From: Kribbella kalugense
GTDB lineage: Bacteria > Actinomycetota > Actinomycetes > Propionibacteriales > Kribbellaceae
Length of the DNA stretch: 64,000 nt
Reading direction: 5' to 3'
Assembly: GCF_004365875.1 (NCBI RefSeq)
Contig: NZ_SODF01000001.1
Location: 1,922,001 to 1,986,000 of the forward strand
Shown here piece by piece: positions 27,959-35,938 of the stretch (the first letter of the stretch is position 1; every line of letters starts with the position of its first letter). A program made the translations under genes and the position numbers. Under the pieces are notes generated by a model. That model ran no database searches and was not told the DNA's origin. It saw nothing but the letters and a program-made list of their open reading frames with translations.

Positions 27959-29268
27959 ACATCATCGCCGACGACACACTCGTCCCGTCCAAACCCAACC
28001 GCCGCCTGGTCATCGTTGTTCGCGCCGACCCGGTGATCTGTGGGCACTCCGGTGAGGCCCGCTGCCTCGCGGAGGTGGCGCTCACCCGCGGGTTCGACGA
28101 CGTACGGATCGTGACCTGGCCGCTGGACGCGCTGGAGGCGGCCGGGCTGCCGTTGAAGCCACTCGACGGCGTGCTGCCGTACAGCCCTGGCATCACCGTG
28201 GAGCGGCCCGATCCCGTTGGCGACTACCGGGTTCTGGACGGGCGTTACCTGTCCGGGCTGATCGGGCGGCTGGTCGAGTTGTTCAGCGACGGAGTACCGA
28301 CAGTGGCGATGTCGCTGTACCTGAGCCCGCACGCGATCGCCGTACAGGAGGCCGTCCAGGTCGCGCGCCGGATCGGGCCCGCACGGGTCATCACGGTGGC
28401 CGAGGCGGTGGGCTCCGACATCACCAACGTGGTGCGCGAATGTGTGAACAGCGGCCGGTTCGGGGCGGCGGCGCACATCCTGTCGGTCTACCTGGAGGCC
28501 GACCAGTGCGTGGCGGTGTCGGAGTACACCAGGGAGCTGATCGTGGCCTCGGCGGAGACCCTCGACAGCATGCACGGTACGACGTTCGCGCAGCAGTGCC
28601 GGGATCGGATCGCCATCTCCTATCCGGCGGTCGACTCCTGGCCATACCTGTCGCTCACCGATGACAGGATCGCCGAGACCCTTGCCCGGCGCGGCCTTTC
28701 CCGGGACGGGTACGTGCTGTTCCTGTCCCGGATCGCCTCGGCGAAGGGGATCGACGACCTGATCGACGCCTACGCCGGGTCGCGGTCGGCCGAGCGGGTG
28801 CAGCTGGTCCTGGCCGGGCGCGGGCCGCAGGAAGCCGAGGTGGTGGCGCGGGTGGCGGCAGCCGGGCTGGGCGAGCGGGTGCGGGTGCTGACCGACGTGG
28901 ACGACGCGGAGAAGCCGGCGCTGATGGCCGGGAGCGCGGCGTTCGTACTGCCGACCCGCGAGCAGCCGGAATTCGTCGAAACGTTCGGGATCGCGCTGGT
29001 CGAGAAGGCTCTCGCCGGCGGCGGACCGGTCATCACCTGCGCGACCGGCGGCGTACCCGAGGCGGTCGGTGACACGGCCCTGCTGGTGCCGCAGCACGAC
29101 CCGGCCACGCTGCGGACCGTGCTCGACGAGGTCGTGTGCGACTGGACCCCCGAGCAGCGAGCGGAGGCCGAGCGGCGCGCACGGGCGTACGCGCTGCAGT
29201 TCGACCGGGTCGCAGTCTTCGACAACCTGTTCGCCCTCGCCGCCCCTCCCGCCATCCACGTCGCCTGA
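27955..29268 (+). CDS. GT4-family glycosyltransferase
   Basis: A 437-residue GT-B-fold retaining glycosyltransferase. The N-terminal domain contains GHSGEARCLAEVALTRGF; the C-terminal GT1/GT4 domain has YVLFLSRIASAKGIDDLI, LVLAGRGPQ, and the EX7E motif in VETFGIALVEKALAGG. The C-terminal half is a standard nucleotide-sugar-binding domain. It is probably cytoplasmic. Translation is coupled to the GH92 gene by ATGA overlap. Together the two suggest turnover or remodelling of one glycoside, perhaps mannose-based; donor and acceptor are unknown. Confidence 0.9.
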   Translation: MNIIADDTLVPSKPNRRLVIVVRADPVICGHSGEARCLAEVALTRGFDDVRIVTWPLDALEAAGLPLKPLDGVLPYSPGITVERPDPVGDYRVLDGRYLSGLIGRLVELFSDGVPTVAMSLYLSPHAIAVQEAVQVARRIGPARVITVAEAVGSDITNVVRECVNSGRFGAAAHILSVYLEADQCVAVSEYTRELIVASAETLDSMHGTTFAQQCRDRIAISYPAVDSWPYLSLTDDRIAETLARRGLSRDGYVLFLSRIASAKGIDDLIDAYAGSRSAERVQLVLAGRGPQEAEVVARVAAAGLGERVRVLTDVDDAEKPALMAGSAAFVLPTREQPEFVETFGIALVEKALAGGGPVITCATGGVPEAVGDTALLVPQHDPATLRTVLDEVVCDWTPEQRAEAERRARAYALQFDRVAVFDNLFALAAPPAIHVA

Positions 29269-29302
29269 TCGCGGGTTCCGGAAGTGGGGTTAGCGTGCTG
29301 GC

Positions 29303-29914
29303 ATGCGGGTGATCGAGGAGTCGCAGGTAAGCGTCGTACCGGCGAATGAGGCGCCGTGGGAGGACTTGCAGGAGGTGTTCGGTACGGCGGATGCCGGGCA
29401 GTGCCAGTGTCAGCGGTTCAAGATCCGGGGATGGATCTGGCGGGACTCGACGCTGGACGAGCGGATGACGCGACTGCAGGACCAGACCGCGTGCGGTACG
29501 CCGGACGCGGAGTCGACGAGCGGACTGATCGCGTACATCGACGGTGAGCCGGCCGGATGGGTTGCCGTCGAACCGCGAACGGCGTACCCGAAGTTGCGGA
29601 CGTCTCGGATCCCGTGGGCGGACCGCACCGAGGACAAGGACGACGAAAGCGTCTGGGCCGTCACCTGCATGGTCGTCCGCAAAGGCTTCCGCGGCCGCGG
29701 ACTCACCTACCATCTGGCGCGCGCCACCATCCCCCACGCCCGCACCCGCGGCGCCCGCGCGCTCGAGGCCTACCCGATGCTCACCCAACCGGGCAAAACC
29801 ATCACCTGGGGCGAGCTCCACGTAGGCCCCCACCAAGCCTTCGAAGAAGCCGGCTTCAAGCAGGTCACCCATCCCACCCTCCGCCGCACCGTGATGCGGA
29901 TCGACTTCACGTAA
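29303..29914 (+). CDS. GNAT-family N-acetyltransferase
   Basis: A 203-residue protein with the GNAT core: a substrate-side strand GLIAYIDGEPAGWVAVEPR, the beta4 strand VWAVTCMVVRKGF and the acetyl-CoA loop RGRGLTYHLARA near 132-143, then EEAGFKQV at the C-terminus. The N-terminal CQCQRFKIRGW segment has closely spaced Cys residues that recur in this GNAT subgroup. It starts 34 bases after the glycosyltransferase gene, so co-transcription is possible but no functional link is evident. It ends one base before the convergent imuB stop. Substrate unknown. Confidence 0.88.
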   Translation: MRVIEESQVSVVPANEAPWEDLQEVFGTADAGQCQCQRFKIRGWIWRDSTLDERMTRLQDQTACGTPDAESTSGLIAYIDGEPAGWVAVEPRTAYPKLRTSRIPWADRTEDKDDESVWAVTCMVVRKGFRGRGLTYHLARATIPHARTRGARALEAYPMLTQPGKTITWGELHVGPHQAFEEAGFKQVTHPTLRRTVMRIDFT

Positions 29915-29915
29915 T

Positions 29916-31508
29916 TCAGTCGTAGGTGGCTTGGGCTTGCCAGGTGGTTTGGTGGAGGGTGAAGAGCCAGGCGCGGGTGTCGGCGGTCTGGAACTGGAAG
30001 CGGGCCTGGCGGGACTCGGTGCTGGGGTCCCACCAGCGTTCGGTGCTGAGCCAGGGGCCGGCCCAGGCGGTGATCGGGTGCAGCTTGTTGCTGTCGGCAA
30101 CTTGTGGGGCGGGGGCCAGGCGGAACGCGGCCGGTGGGGCGGAGAGCTCACCGCGGGCGCTGACCGAGACCTTGGCCCCGTCCACCCCGAACACCTCCGC
30201 GGCCAGTGGCTCCGGGAAGATCGTGGTCGGCGCCGGGGTCGGCCAGCGCCGGGCATCGGTGATCGCCCCCGGCCACGGCTGGTCCGGGGGCCGGGCCGGC
30301 ACCGGCGGATCGCCCCATGGGATCAGCGTCTGCCGCTCCGCGAACCCTCGCCCGCCGCCGATCACCACCGACACGACCGCACCGTGACCGAGCATGCTCT
30401 GCACCCGCGACAACGCCCGGTGGATCCGCTCGTCCGGCCCACCGCCCCACAACCCGTCGACATGCGCCCCGACCGGATCCGCCTGGTCCGGGATCAATCG
30501 GATCCGGACCACGGGCGAGGTCAGCTCGCTCGTCGCCGTACCGCTCCCCTGCAACTGCCAGCGAACCCGGTCGACCACGTCCGCCGCGGTGAACCAGCGC
30601 GGGTGCAGCCACTCCCGCTCGTGGATCCGCCCGGACTCGGTGCCGACCTCGACCCGCAGCGTCGTACACACCAGGCCGAGCTCGGTCAGCCGGGCGATCA
30701 GCTCGTCGGCGATCGCCCGGACCGCGAACGCGACCTGGTCGACCCGGTCCACCGACGGCTCGAAGTCGAGTGTCCGGGTGAGCTCCGGTGGGACCACCCG
30801 GCCGGTCACCGGGCGATCGTCGTACCCACAGGCCAGCCGGTGGGCGAAGGCGCCGCTCGGACCGAACCGGGTCAGCACCTCGGTCCCGGCCAGCTGGGCG
30901 AACGCACCCAGCGACCGCAACCCCAGCCGGCGCAGCAGGTCCGTCAGCTCGGGCTGCTCGAGCACGTCTACCGACAACGGCGCAAGGAACTCCGGTGATC
31001 CACCGGGCGGCACCACCTGCACCCGGATCCGCGCGGAACTCGCCCGGGCCGCCTGCTCCGCGGCGAACGGACCGTCGGCGATCCCGACCCGGCCGCCCGG
31101 CACGTCGTACGTCTCCAGCCGATCGAGCAGCTTCTCCGCCGCCGCCTCCTCGCTGCCGTAGAACCGCGCCGGACCGCGCGCCTTCAACGCACACATCCCC
31201 GGGCGGATCACCTGCACGCCCGGCATGATCGCCTCCAAACAAGCGATCACCGGGTCGAACGCGCGCGCGTCGATCACCGGGTCGTACTTCAGCACGACCA
31301 GCTCCGGGCACCGCGACTGCGCGTCCCGAGCCCGCTGCCCGCGCCGCACCCCTTCGGCCCGGGCGGCGGCGGAGGTGGCGAGCACCTTCCCCTTCTCCAG
31401 CACGACGATCGGCTCGTCCGGTGACCGCCCGGTCGCCACCGCGGCCGCCGCCACCGGCCAGTCCGGCACCCAGATCACCATCGTGCGAGTCAGTCCACGG
31501 CCGCCCAT
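29916..31508 (-). CDS. imuB: ImuB-like Y-family polymerase homologue (SOS mutasome)
   Basis: A 530-residue Y-family DNA polymerase homologue. The N-terminal TMVIWVPDWPVAAAAVATG matches ImuB, in which the catalytic acidic residues of true Y polymerases are lost, so it is expected to act as a hub rather than a polymerase. Palm/finger-like sequence continues (VLATSAAARAEGVRRGQRAR), then a little-finger region and a long C-terminal tail that in mycobacterial ImuB binds the clamp and partners. ATG 31508 shares a base with the imuA' stop (TGATG). In mycobacteria ImuA'-ImuB work with DnaE2 in damage-induced mutagenesis; no dnaE2 lies in this window. The upstream LexA box implies SOS control. Confidence 0.9.
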   Translation of the reverse strand: MGGRGLTRTMVIWVPDWPVAAAAVATGRSPDEPIVVLEKGKVLATSAAARAEGVRRGQRARDAQSRCPELVVLKYDPVIDARAFDPVIACLEAIMPGVQVIRPGMCALKARGPARFYGSEEAAAEKLLDRLETYDVPGGRVGIADGPFAAEQAARASSARIRVQVVPPGGSPEFLAPLSVDVLEQPELTDLLRRLGLRSLGAFAQLAGTEVLTRFGPSGAFAHRLACGYDDRPVTGRVVPPELTRTLDFEPSVDRVDQVAFAVRAIADELIARLTELGLVCTTLRVEVGTESGRIHEREWLHPRWFTAADVVDRVRWQLQGSGTATSELTSPVVRIRLIPDQADPVGAHVDGLWGGGPDERIHRALSRVQSMLGHGAVVSVVIGGGRGFAERQTLIPWGDPPVPARPPDQPWPGAITDARRWPTPAPTTIFPEPLAAEVFGVDGAKVSVSARGELSAPPAAFRLAPAPQVADSNKLHPITAWAGPWLSTERWWDPSTESRQARFQFQTADTRAWLFTLHQTTWQAQATYD

Positions 31509-32323
31509 CAGCCCACCGCGCCGATCTGGTCCGGCCACTCTTCCTGCCAGCTGGACTTAGCCGGCTCGGCAGAACGGATCGTGCCGTCGGCGGCGGGCAG
31601 CCAGAGCTGGTGACGACGAGTGTGTACGGCGGTCCGCCGGCCGGTCACCACGACCGTCGCCCGGCGCGCGGTGAGCAGACCCTCGCCGTCGCCGAGGCCG
31701 GTCCAGGTGTTGCTCTCGATCTCGAACTTGGCCTCGCTGCCGGGCCAGGAACCGGACACGATCAGCATCGCGCCGCGGGTCCGGAGCCGGGCGGCGAGCC
31801 GGGACGCCTCCCCCGAGGTCACCTCGCCCGGCGGGCGGACGACCACCACGGTCAGCGCGTCGACCAGCGCGGCGACGACGTTGAGCCAGTCCCGGCCAGG
31901 GTCCGGAACCAGCACGAGGCGCTCCAGGTCGACCCCGAGCCCGCGCGCCGCCTCGGCACCGAACGACGGCACGCCGACGACACCGCACCAGGCCCCCTCC
32001 GCCGACGGACCGGCCATCAGCGCCATCACCAGGGCAGCACTGCCACGCACGGAGTACGCCGAACCGCCGCGCAGACTCGCCCCCGCCAGCAACTCGCTCA
32101 CCGCCGGATGCGTAGGCAGCTCCCGATCCACCTCGGCCGTGTCCAGCGCCTGCTGCACCCGCGCCACCGACGGCACCCGACCCGCGACCGGAGCCAGCCG
32201 GACACCCTCGTCCCCCTCGTCCATGTCGTCCTCGGGGGCTTTCCGGGCTTTGACCTGAGCCAGCAGCAGGCGTGCCTGATCGAGCGCCGTGACCCGGCTC
32301 GTCGCTGCCTTGCTCCCCGTCAT
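31508..32323 (-). CDS. imuA': ImuA'-like protein (SOS mutasome)
   Basis: A 271-residue protein of the ImuA' type, distantly RecA-like. Features include the N-terminal helix VTALDQARLLLAQVKARK, the ELLAGASLRGGSAYSVRGSA segment (where RecA relatives have a P-loop; no intact GxxxxGK[ST] is seen here), and a LERLVLVPDPGRDWLNVVAALVDAL core. ATG 32323 (MTGSKAATS) is preferred because an upstream start would lie beyond the LexA palindrome at 32330-32353. It precedes and is coupled to imuB. Known role in mycobacteria: accessory subunit of the ImuA'-ImuB-DnaE2 mutasome. Assignment rests on the neighbour, the SOS box and the general pattern. Confidence 0.85.
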   Translation of the reverse strand: MTGSKAATSRVTALDQARLLLAQVKARKAPEDDMDEGDEGVRLAPVAGRVPSVARVQQALDTAEVDRELPTHPAVSELLAGASLRGGSAYSVRGSAALVMALMAGPSAEGAWCGVVGVPSFGAEAARGLGVDLERLVLVPDPGRDWLNVVAALVDALTVVVVRPPGEVTSGEASRLAARLRTRGAMLIVSGSWPGSEAKFEIESNTWTGLGDGEGLLTARRATVVVTGRRTAVHTRRHQLWLPAADGTIRSAEPAKSSWQEEWPDQIGAVG

Positions 32324-32329
32324 AGACCC

Positions 32330-32353
32330 ATGTTCGAACACCTGTTCGAACAT
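32330..32353. promoter_or_regulatory. LexA-binding SOS box upstream of imuA'
   Basis: ATGTTCGAAC (32330-32339) and GTTCGAACAT (32344-32353) form perfect 10-base arms around ACCT. The core TCGAAC-N4-GTTCGA (32334-32349) matches the actinobacterial LexA consensus exactly. It lies 7 bases before the imuA' start and 48 bases before the divergent zinc-ribbon gene, so both could be SOS-controlled. Confidence 0.93.
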
Positions 32354-32400
32354 GTCAATCCGGTCGTCCACAGGCCCGCGAACTGGTTAGATTCCCGGGT

Positions 32401-32937
32401 ATGCGACGCGTCGAACACCCGCGGTTCACCACCGCGCTGCGACAGGTCGAGGACAGTATCGACGCAGCCTGGGACAGTTTCTGCGCGGAGTCCGGCGTCG
32501 GCAAAGGTACGACGGAAGCCCGCGAACTGGCCGAGGTCGTCCTGCAGGACACCTCCGAGTTCGACTGGCGGATCGTCGACGGAGCGCTCAACCAGCTGAC
32601 CTGCCCGGACTGCGGCGCCACTCTCGGAGCCGGCGACGCGGGCTGTGCAAGCTGCGACCTGGCGAACGGCTTCCGTTTCGCAGCGCGGGAGACCGACCGT
32701 CCCGCCGTACCTCCGGGCAACGAGCACGCGATCCGGGTGTCCTCGGCCGTGGCCCGGACCAGGAACCGCTACACGCCCCGCGCCCGCGCCGGCTACGAAC
32801 TCGTCCTCCCCGACCTGCTCGCCGGTGAGCTTCCCACCACCGCCCAGGCGCAGCGTCTCAAGCACCTCATCAATCAGCTCAGCGACGACGAGCTGGAGCA
32901 CCTCCTCACCCCGTCGGACCTGCAGCGGGACGCATAG
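32401..32937 (+). CDS. Hypothetical zinc-ribbon protein, 178 aa
   Basis: A 178-residue protein with no assigned family. Residues 68-85 form a zinc ribbon (Cys68, Cys71, Cys82, Cys85: CPDC then CASC). The N-terminal 60 residues are helical and acidic, and the C-terminal part ends in a helical QRLKHLINQLSDDELEHLL segment. No membrane helix. The gene is divergent from imuA' and starts 48 bases from the LexA palindrome, so damage-inducible expression is possible but unproven. It ends 9 bases before the PPOX-type gene and may be co-transcribed with it. Confidence 0.8.
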   Translation: MRRVEHPRFTTALRQVEDSIDAAWDSFCAESGVGKGTTEARELAEVVLQDTSEFDWRIVDGALNQLTCPDCGATLGAGDAGCASCDLANGFRFAARETDRPAVPPGNEHAIRVSSAVARTRNRYTPRARAGYELVLPDLLAGELPTTAQAQRLKHLINQLSDDELEHLLTPSDLQRDA

Positions 32938-32946
32938 GGTGGAGGT

Positions 32947-33411
32947 ATGCCGCGGACTATTGCTACCAATACCAAGGTCGACCTCGAGGGGCTGCTGGAG
33001 TTTGTGCGGCCCCGTCATCACATGCTGCTGATCGCCTACCGGGCGGACGGGACGGCGCAGGCTTCGCCGGTGTCCGGTGGTGTGGACACGGAGGGGCGGA
33101 TCGTCATCTCGTCGTACCCGGAGCGGGCCAAGAGCACGAACGTGAAGCGGGCCGGCAAGGCCAGTGTGGTCGTGCTGTCGGACGAGTGGAGCGGTGCGTG
33201 GGTTCAGGTGGACGGCAGTGGTGAGGTGATCGAGCTGCCGGACGCAGTGGAGCCGCTGGTCGACTACTACCGTGCGATCTCCGGTGAGCACCCAGACTGG
33301 GACGAGTACCGCGAGGCGATGGTGAAGCAGGGCAAATGCCTGATCCGGATCACCCCGGAACGCTGGAGCCCACTGGCCACCGGCGGCTTCCCGGCCCGCC
33401 TAGCTGACTGA
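32947..33411 (+). CDS. PPOX/FDOR split-barrel protein, probable F420- or flavin-dependent
   Basis: A 154-residue split beta-barrel protein of the pyridoxamine-phosphate-oxidase-like superfamily. FVRPRHHMLLIAYRADGTAQ, GRIVISSYPERAKSTNVKR and ASVVVLSDEWSGAWVQVDG are the usual cofactor-proximal strands. Members in actinobacteria bind F420, FMN or heme. The motif KSTNVKRAGKASV resembles FDOR-B enzymes that reduce substrates with F420H2, but cofactor choice is uncertain. It ends sharing bases with the PIG-L start (TGATG). Substrate unknown. Confidence 0.88.
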   Translation: MPRTIATNTKVDLEGLLEFVRPRHHMLLIAYRADGTAQASPVSGGVDTEGRIVISSYPERAKSTNVKRAGKASVVVLSDEWSGAWVQVDGSGEVIELPDAVEPLVDYYRAISGEHPDWDEYREAMVKQGKCLIRITPERWSPLATGGFPARLAD

Positions 33412-34148
33412 TGCCGACAGCGCTCGTCGTCCACGCGCACCCGGACGACGAGGTGTTCGCCACAGGTGCCGCCACCTCCGTGCTGAGCGAGCAGGGCTGG
33501 TACGTCGTACTCCGCGTCGCCACTGCCGGCATGCACGGAGCAGCCGACCACCTGACCGCCTCCTGCGGGCTGCTCGGGATCGACGAGTGGGACTGGCTCG
33601 GCACGGAGAGCCAGTGGATCGACGACGGCGGCCTCAACGGCCCGCGGACACTGGCAGCCGCGGCACCGACCGATGAGGTTGAGAGAACGGTTCGAGAGAT
33701 CGAACCGGACCTCATCCTCACAGTGGGCAGAGACGGACTAACCGGTCACCCGGACCACATCGCCATCTCGCAGGCAGTCCAGCGAGCACTCCAGCACGTC
33801 CACTGCCGCACGCTCGGCGCCCGCGTCAGAGCACAAGATGTGCGCGCAGGCGAGCAACTGATCCAACAGCTCGCACCGGGTAAGCAGGTCGGTTCAGGAC
33901 ATGTCAAAGGATGCGAGGACGGCACACCGCTCGAGGAGCTGAGCGGAGCGTCCGAACAGCGGAGACGACAGGCGCTCGACGAGTACTACGACGGTCTGGG
34001 GAGCAAACCGCTCGAAGAGTTGATCGGCGTTCACCGGGCAAGCAGTGACGGCCTGCTGCTTCGCGCGGTCTTCGACGCGACCGGCTGGCAGCATGACCGC
34101 TTCGAAGAGCTCAGTGCTTGGCCGAGCGACGCTCCATCGTCTCGGTGA
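33411..34148 (+). CDS. PIG-L family N-deacetylase
   Basis: A 245-residue LmbE/PIG-L-type zinc hydrolase. The metal-binding AHPDDE motif is at 9-14 and a second GHPDH motif at 112-116. Family members remove N-acetyl groups from GlcNAc-containing small molecules (MshB in mycothiol synthesis, Mca in mercapturate breakdown, and antibiotic biosynthetic members). This one is shorter than MshB and Mca and lacks sequence features specific to either. It is translationally coupled to the PPOX gene (TGATG). Its last 38 bases overlap the end of the convergent GntR gene. Confidence 0.9.
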   Translation: MPTALVVHAHPDDEVFATGAATSVLSEQGWYVVLRVATAGMHGAADHLTASCGLLGIDEWDWLGTESQWIDDGGLNGPRTLAAAAPTDEVERTVREIEPDLILTVGRDGLTGHPDHIAISQAVQRALQHVHCRTLGARVRAQDVRAGEQLIQQLAPGKQVGSGHVKGCEDGTPLEELSGASEQRRRQALDEYYDGLGSKPLEELIGVHRASSDGLLLRAVFDATGWQHDRFEELSAWPSDAPSSR

Positions 34149-34803
34149 TGCGCTGCATCGCGCCTTCCAGGTGTTCGCGCAGCGCCGCCTCAGCGCCCTG
34201 CTCGTCGTGCGCCACGCACGCGTCGAGGATCGCCTGGTGTTCCCGGCGGGTCTGCTCGATCCGGGCCTTGGTCTGCCGGGAGCCGAACCGGTAGCGCTCG
34301 CTGTTCTGCCAGACCGGCTCGATCGCCCGCGGCAGCCACCGCGAGCCGCCGGCCCGATAGATGGCGAAGTGGAACTCGGTGTGTGCCTGCCGGGACGCGA
34401 TGTTGTCGCCCAGCTTCGACAGCCGGACATGCTCGGCCAGAGCGTCCCGCGCGGTCGACGCGTCCGCGTCGGAGAACTGGGTCGCGGCTGCACGAACCGC
34501 CAGCGACTCCAGCGCCAGCCGGGTCGCGTGAGTGTCGCGTAAGTCCTCCATCGAGAGCTCTCGCACCCAGGCGCCCTTGTGCGGAATGATCTCGACCAGT
34601 CCGAGTGCGGCCATCCGGCGCAGCCCTTCCCGGATCGGCATCTGGCTCATGTCGAGCCGTTTGGCGAGCTCCTCGAGCCGGAGCGCCGTACCACTGGGAA
34701 GTTCGCCGGACAGGATGAGCTCATGTAGCTCAGCGGCGGCTTCCTCGGCGAGCGTACGACGGCCGGTCGGCCCCCCAGGCGTGAGCTCGAGTCTTCGGAT
34801 CAT
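34111..34803 (-). CDS. GntR-family regulator with FCD domain (paralogue 1)
   Basis: A 230-residue FadR-type GntR regulator. The winged helix lies at about 16-80 (ELHELILSGELPSGTALRLE, then DMSQMPIREGLRRMAALGL); the FCD effector domain carries likely metal-binding His residues in EFHFAIYRAG, REHQAILDA and REHLEGAMQR. It is roughly three-quarters identical by eye to the GntR protein encoded at 39515-40213. It lies downstream of the oxidoreductase gene with a 135-base gap. It probably recognises the TTTGAT-N5-ATC repeats found at 35896 and 45314 and senses a metabolite of the catabolic operon; both are inference. Confidence 0.92.
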   Translation of the reverse strand: MIRRLELTPGGPTGRRTLAEEAAAELHELILSGELPSGTALRLEELAKRLDMSQMPIREGLRRMAALGLVEIIPHKGAWVRELSMEDLRDTHATRLALESLAVRAAATQFSDADASTARDALAEHVRLSKLGDNIASRQAHTEFHFAIYRAGGSRWLPRAIEPVWQNSERYRFGSRQTKARIEQTRREHQAILDACVAHDEQGAEAALREHLEGAMQRITETMERRSAKH

Positions 34804-34938
34804 CAGTAGCGGGCTGCCTCTCTCCTATTCAGCTCTGGAGGTACCGTAGCCGCCAGGCGGGTATCTGAGGGCCTTCGATCACGGATTGCTCAGCTCAAAG
34901 CCCAACAAACACGAGTGGTCTAGGCCAGCAGCAGCCGG

Positions 34939-35877
34939 TCAGCGCAAGGCCGTCAGGTCCAGCAACACCCGTCCCGCTTGCCGATCCAGCGCGTCACCGG
35001 CCCGGTCTGCCGGCACCACGTCGTACTCCGCTCGCCAGGACGCCGGTGCGATGTCGGCCAGCGCCTGACCGACCGCGTCCGCTGCCAGTGCGGTCCGCTG
35101 CAGGTTCACCGGCAGCACCCGCAGGTCGCGGCCGACCAATTGGTGCAGATCGATCGTGGTGAACTCACCGGCGTTGTAGCCCAGTACGGCAATCCGCCCG
35201 CCCGGAGCGATGTGCCCCAGCACCCCACCGGTCACCGGACCGCCCATGGTGTCGATCGCCGCGTCGCACCATTGCAGCTCCCGTCCGACCTGGCCCAGAC
35301 CATCGACCCGGACGATCTGATCCACCAGTGCGGTCGTGCTGTCGACAGATGCCTCCATCGACACCAGACCGACCACCCGAGCCGCACCGGCTGACCGGGC
35401 GACCTGCGCGCACATCCGGCCGACCAGACTGGTCACCCCGGTGACCACCACGGTCTCGCCCTTCAGAATCTCGGCCACTCGCCGTACTGCGGTGTGCGCA
35501 GTCAACGCCGGCGTCAGCAACGCCAGAGCAGCTGCCGGCTCCAACGACGACGGCAGCCGATGTACGGCGCCATCCGGCACGACGGCGTACCGGCCCCACA
35601 CACCGGGCCTCGTCACCCCGACACCTTCACCGCGGACGACCACAGCCGTCCCAGCGTCGACAACGTCCGAGCTGAGGACCACGCCTGCTCCCTCAGAGCC
35701 AGGCACGAACGGCACCGACGGCTGCTTGCCGGCCAGTGTCGACCGATCCAGTGCGGTCACGGCAGCCAGCCGCATCTCGACCAACGTCTCACCTGGACCA
35801 GCGGTCAGCTCGACCTCTTCGGCCTTCAGCTGCTCCCCTGGTCCATGACTGTGCAACACAGTCCCCCGTGTACTCAC
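34939..35877 (-). CDS. Quinone oxidoreductase-like zinc-free MDR dehydrogenase
   Basis: A 312-residue medium-chain dehydrogenase/reductase. The N-terminal GroES-like domain contains VPFVPGSEGAGVV; the Rossmann domain has VVVTGVTSLVGRMCAQVARSAGA near 140-165. The catalytic zinc ligands of alcohol dehydrogenases are missing, as in QOR/enoyl-reductase-type members that use NADPH. An operator-like repeat lies 19 bases upstream of its start. It follows the amidohydrolase gene after a 61-base gap, so it is a separate or additional transcription unit of the catabolic locus. Substrate unknown. Confidence 0.85.
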   Translation of the reverse strand: MSTRGTVLHSHGPGEQLKAEEVELTAGPGETLVEMRLAAVTALDRSTLAGKQPSVPFVPGSEGAGVVLSSDVVDAGTAVVVRGEGVGVTRPGVWGRYAVVPDGAVHRLPSSLEPAAALALLTPALTAHTAVRRVAEILKGETVVVTGVTSLVGRMCAQVARSAGAARVVGLVSMEASVDSTTALVDQIVRVDGLGQVGRELQWCDAAIDTMGGPVTGGVLGHIAPGGRIAVLGYNAGEFTTIDLHQLVGRDLRVLPVNLQRTALAADAVGQALADIAPASWRAEYDVVPADRAGDALDRQAGRVLLDLTALR

Positions 35878-35895
35878 GCCTCATCCCCGTTCACG

Positions 35896-35914
35896 ATTTG
35901 ATATCTGATCACAA
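35896..35914. promoter_or_regulatory. Putative GntR/FCD operator before the oxidoreductase gene
   Basis: ATTTGAT (35896-35902), ATCTG spacer, ATCACAA (35908-35914): an imperfect inverted repeat of the form TTTGAT-N5-ATCA. It closely resembles the perfect repeat at 45314-45336 before the transporter operon. It lies 19 bases from the oxidoreductase start. Assignment to the paralogous GntR regulators is inferred. Confidence 0.5.
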
Positions 35915-35938
35915 CCTCGATCAGACCGAAAACCCGTC

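Noticed and set aside
25619-29259. Long minus-strand open frames opposite the GH92 and GT4 genes
   Set aside because: The composition is typical of antisense frames in high-GC DNA, and the plus strand carries complete catalytic motifs.
29916-31508. Active Y-family polymerase (DinB)
   Set aside because: The N-terminal motif is MVIWVPDWP as in ImuB, without the catalytic acidic pattern of DinB, and it is paired with imuA'.
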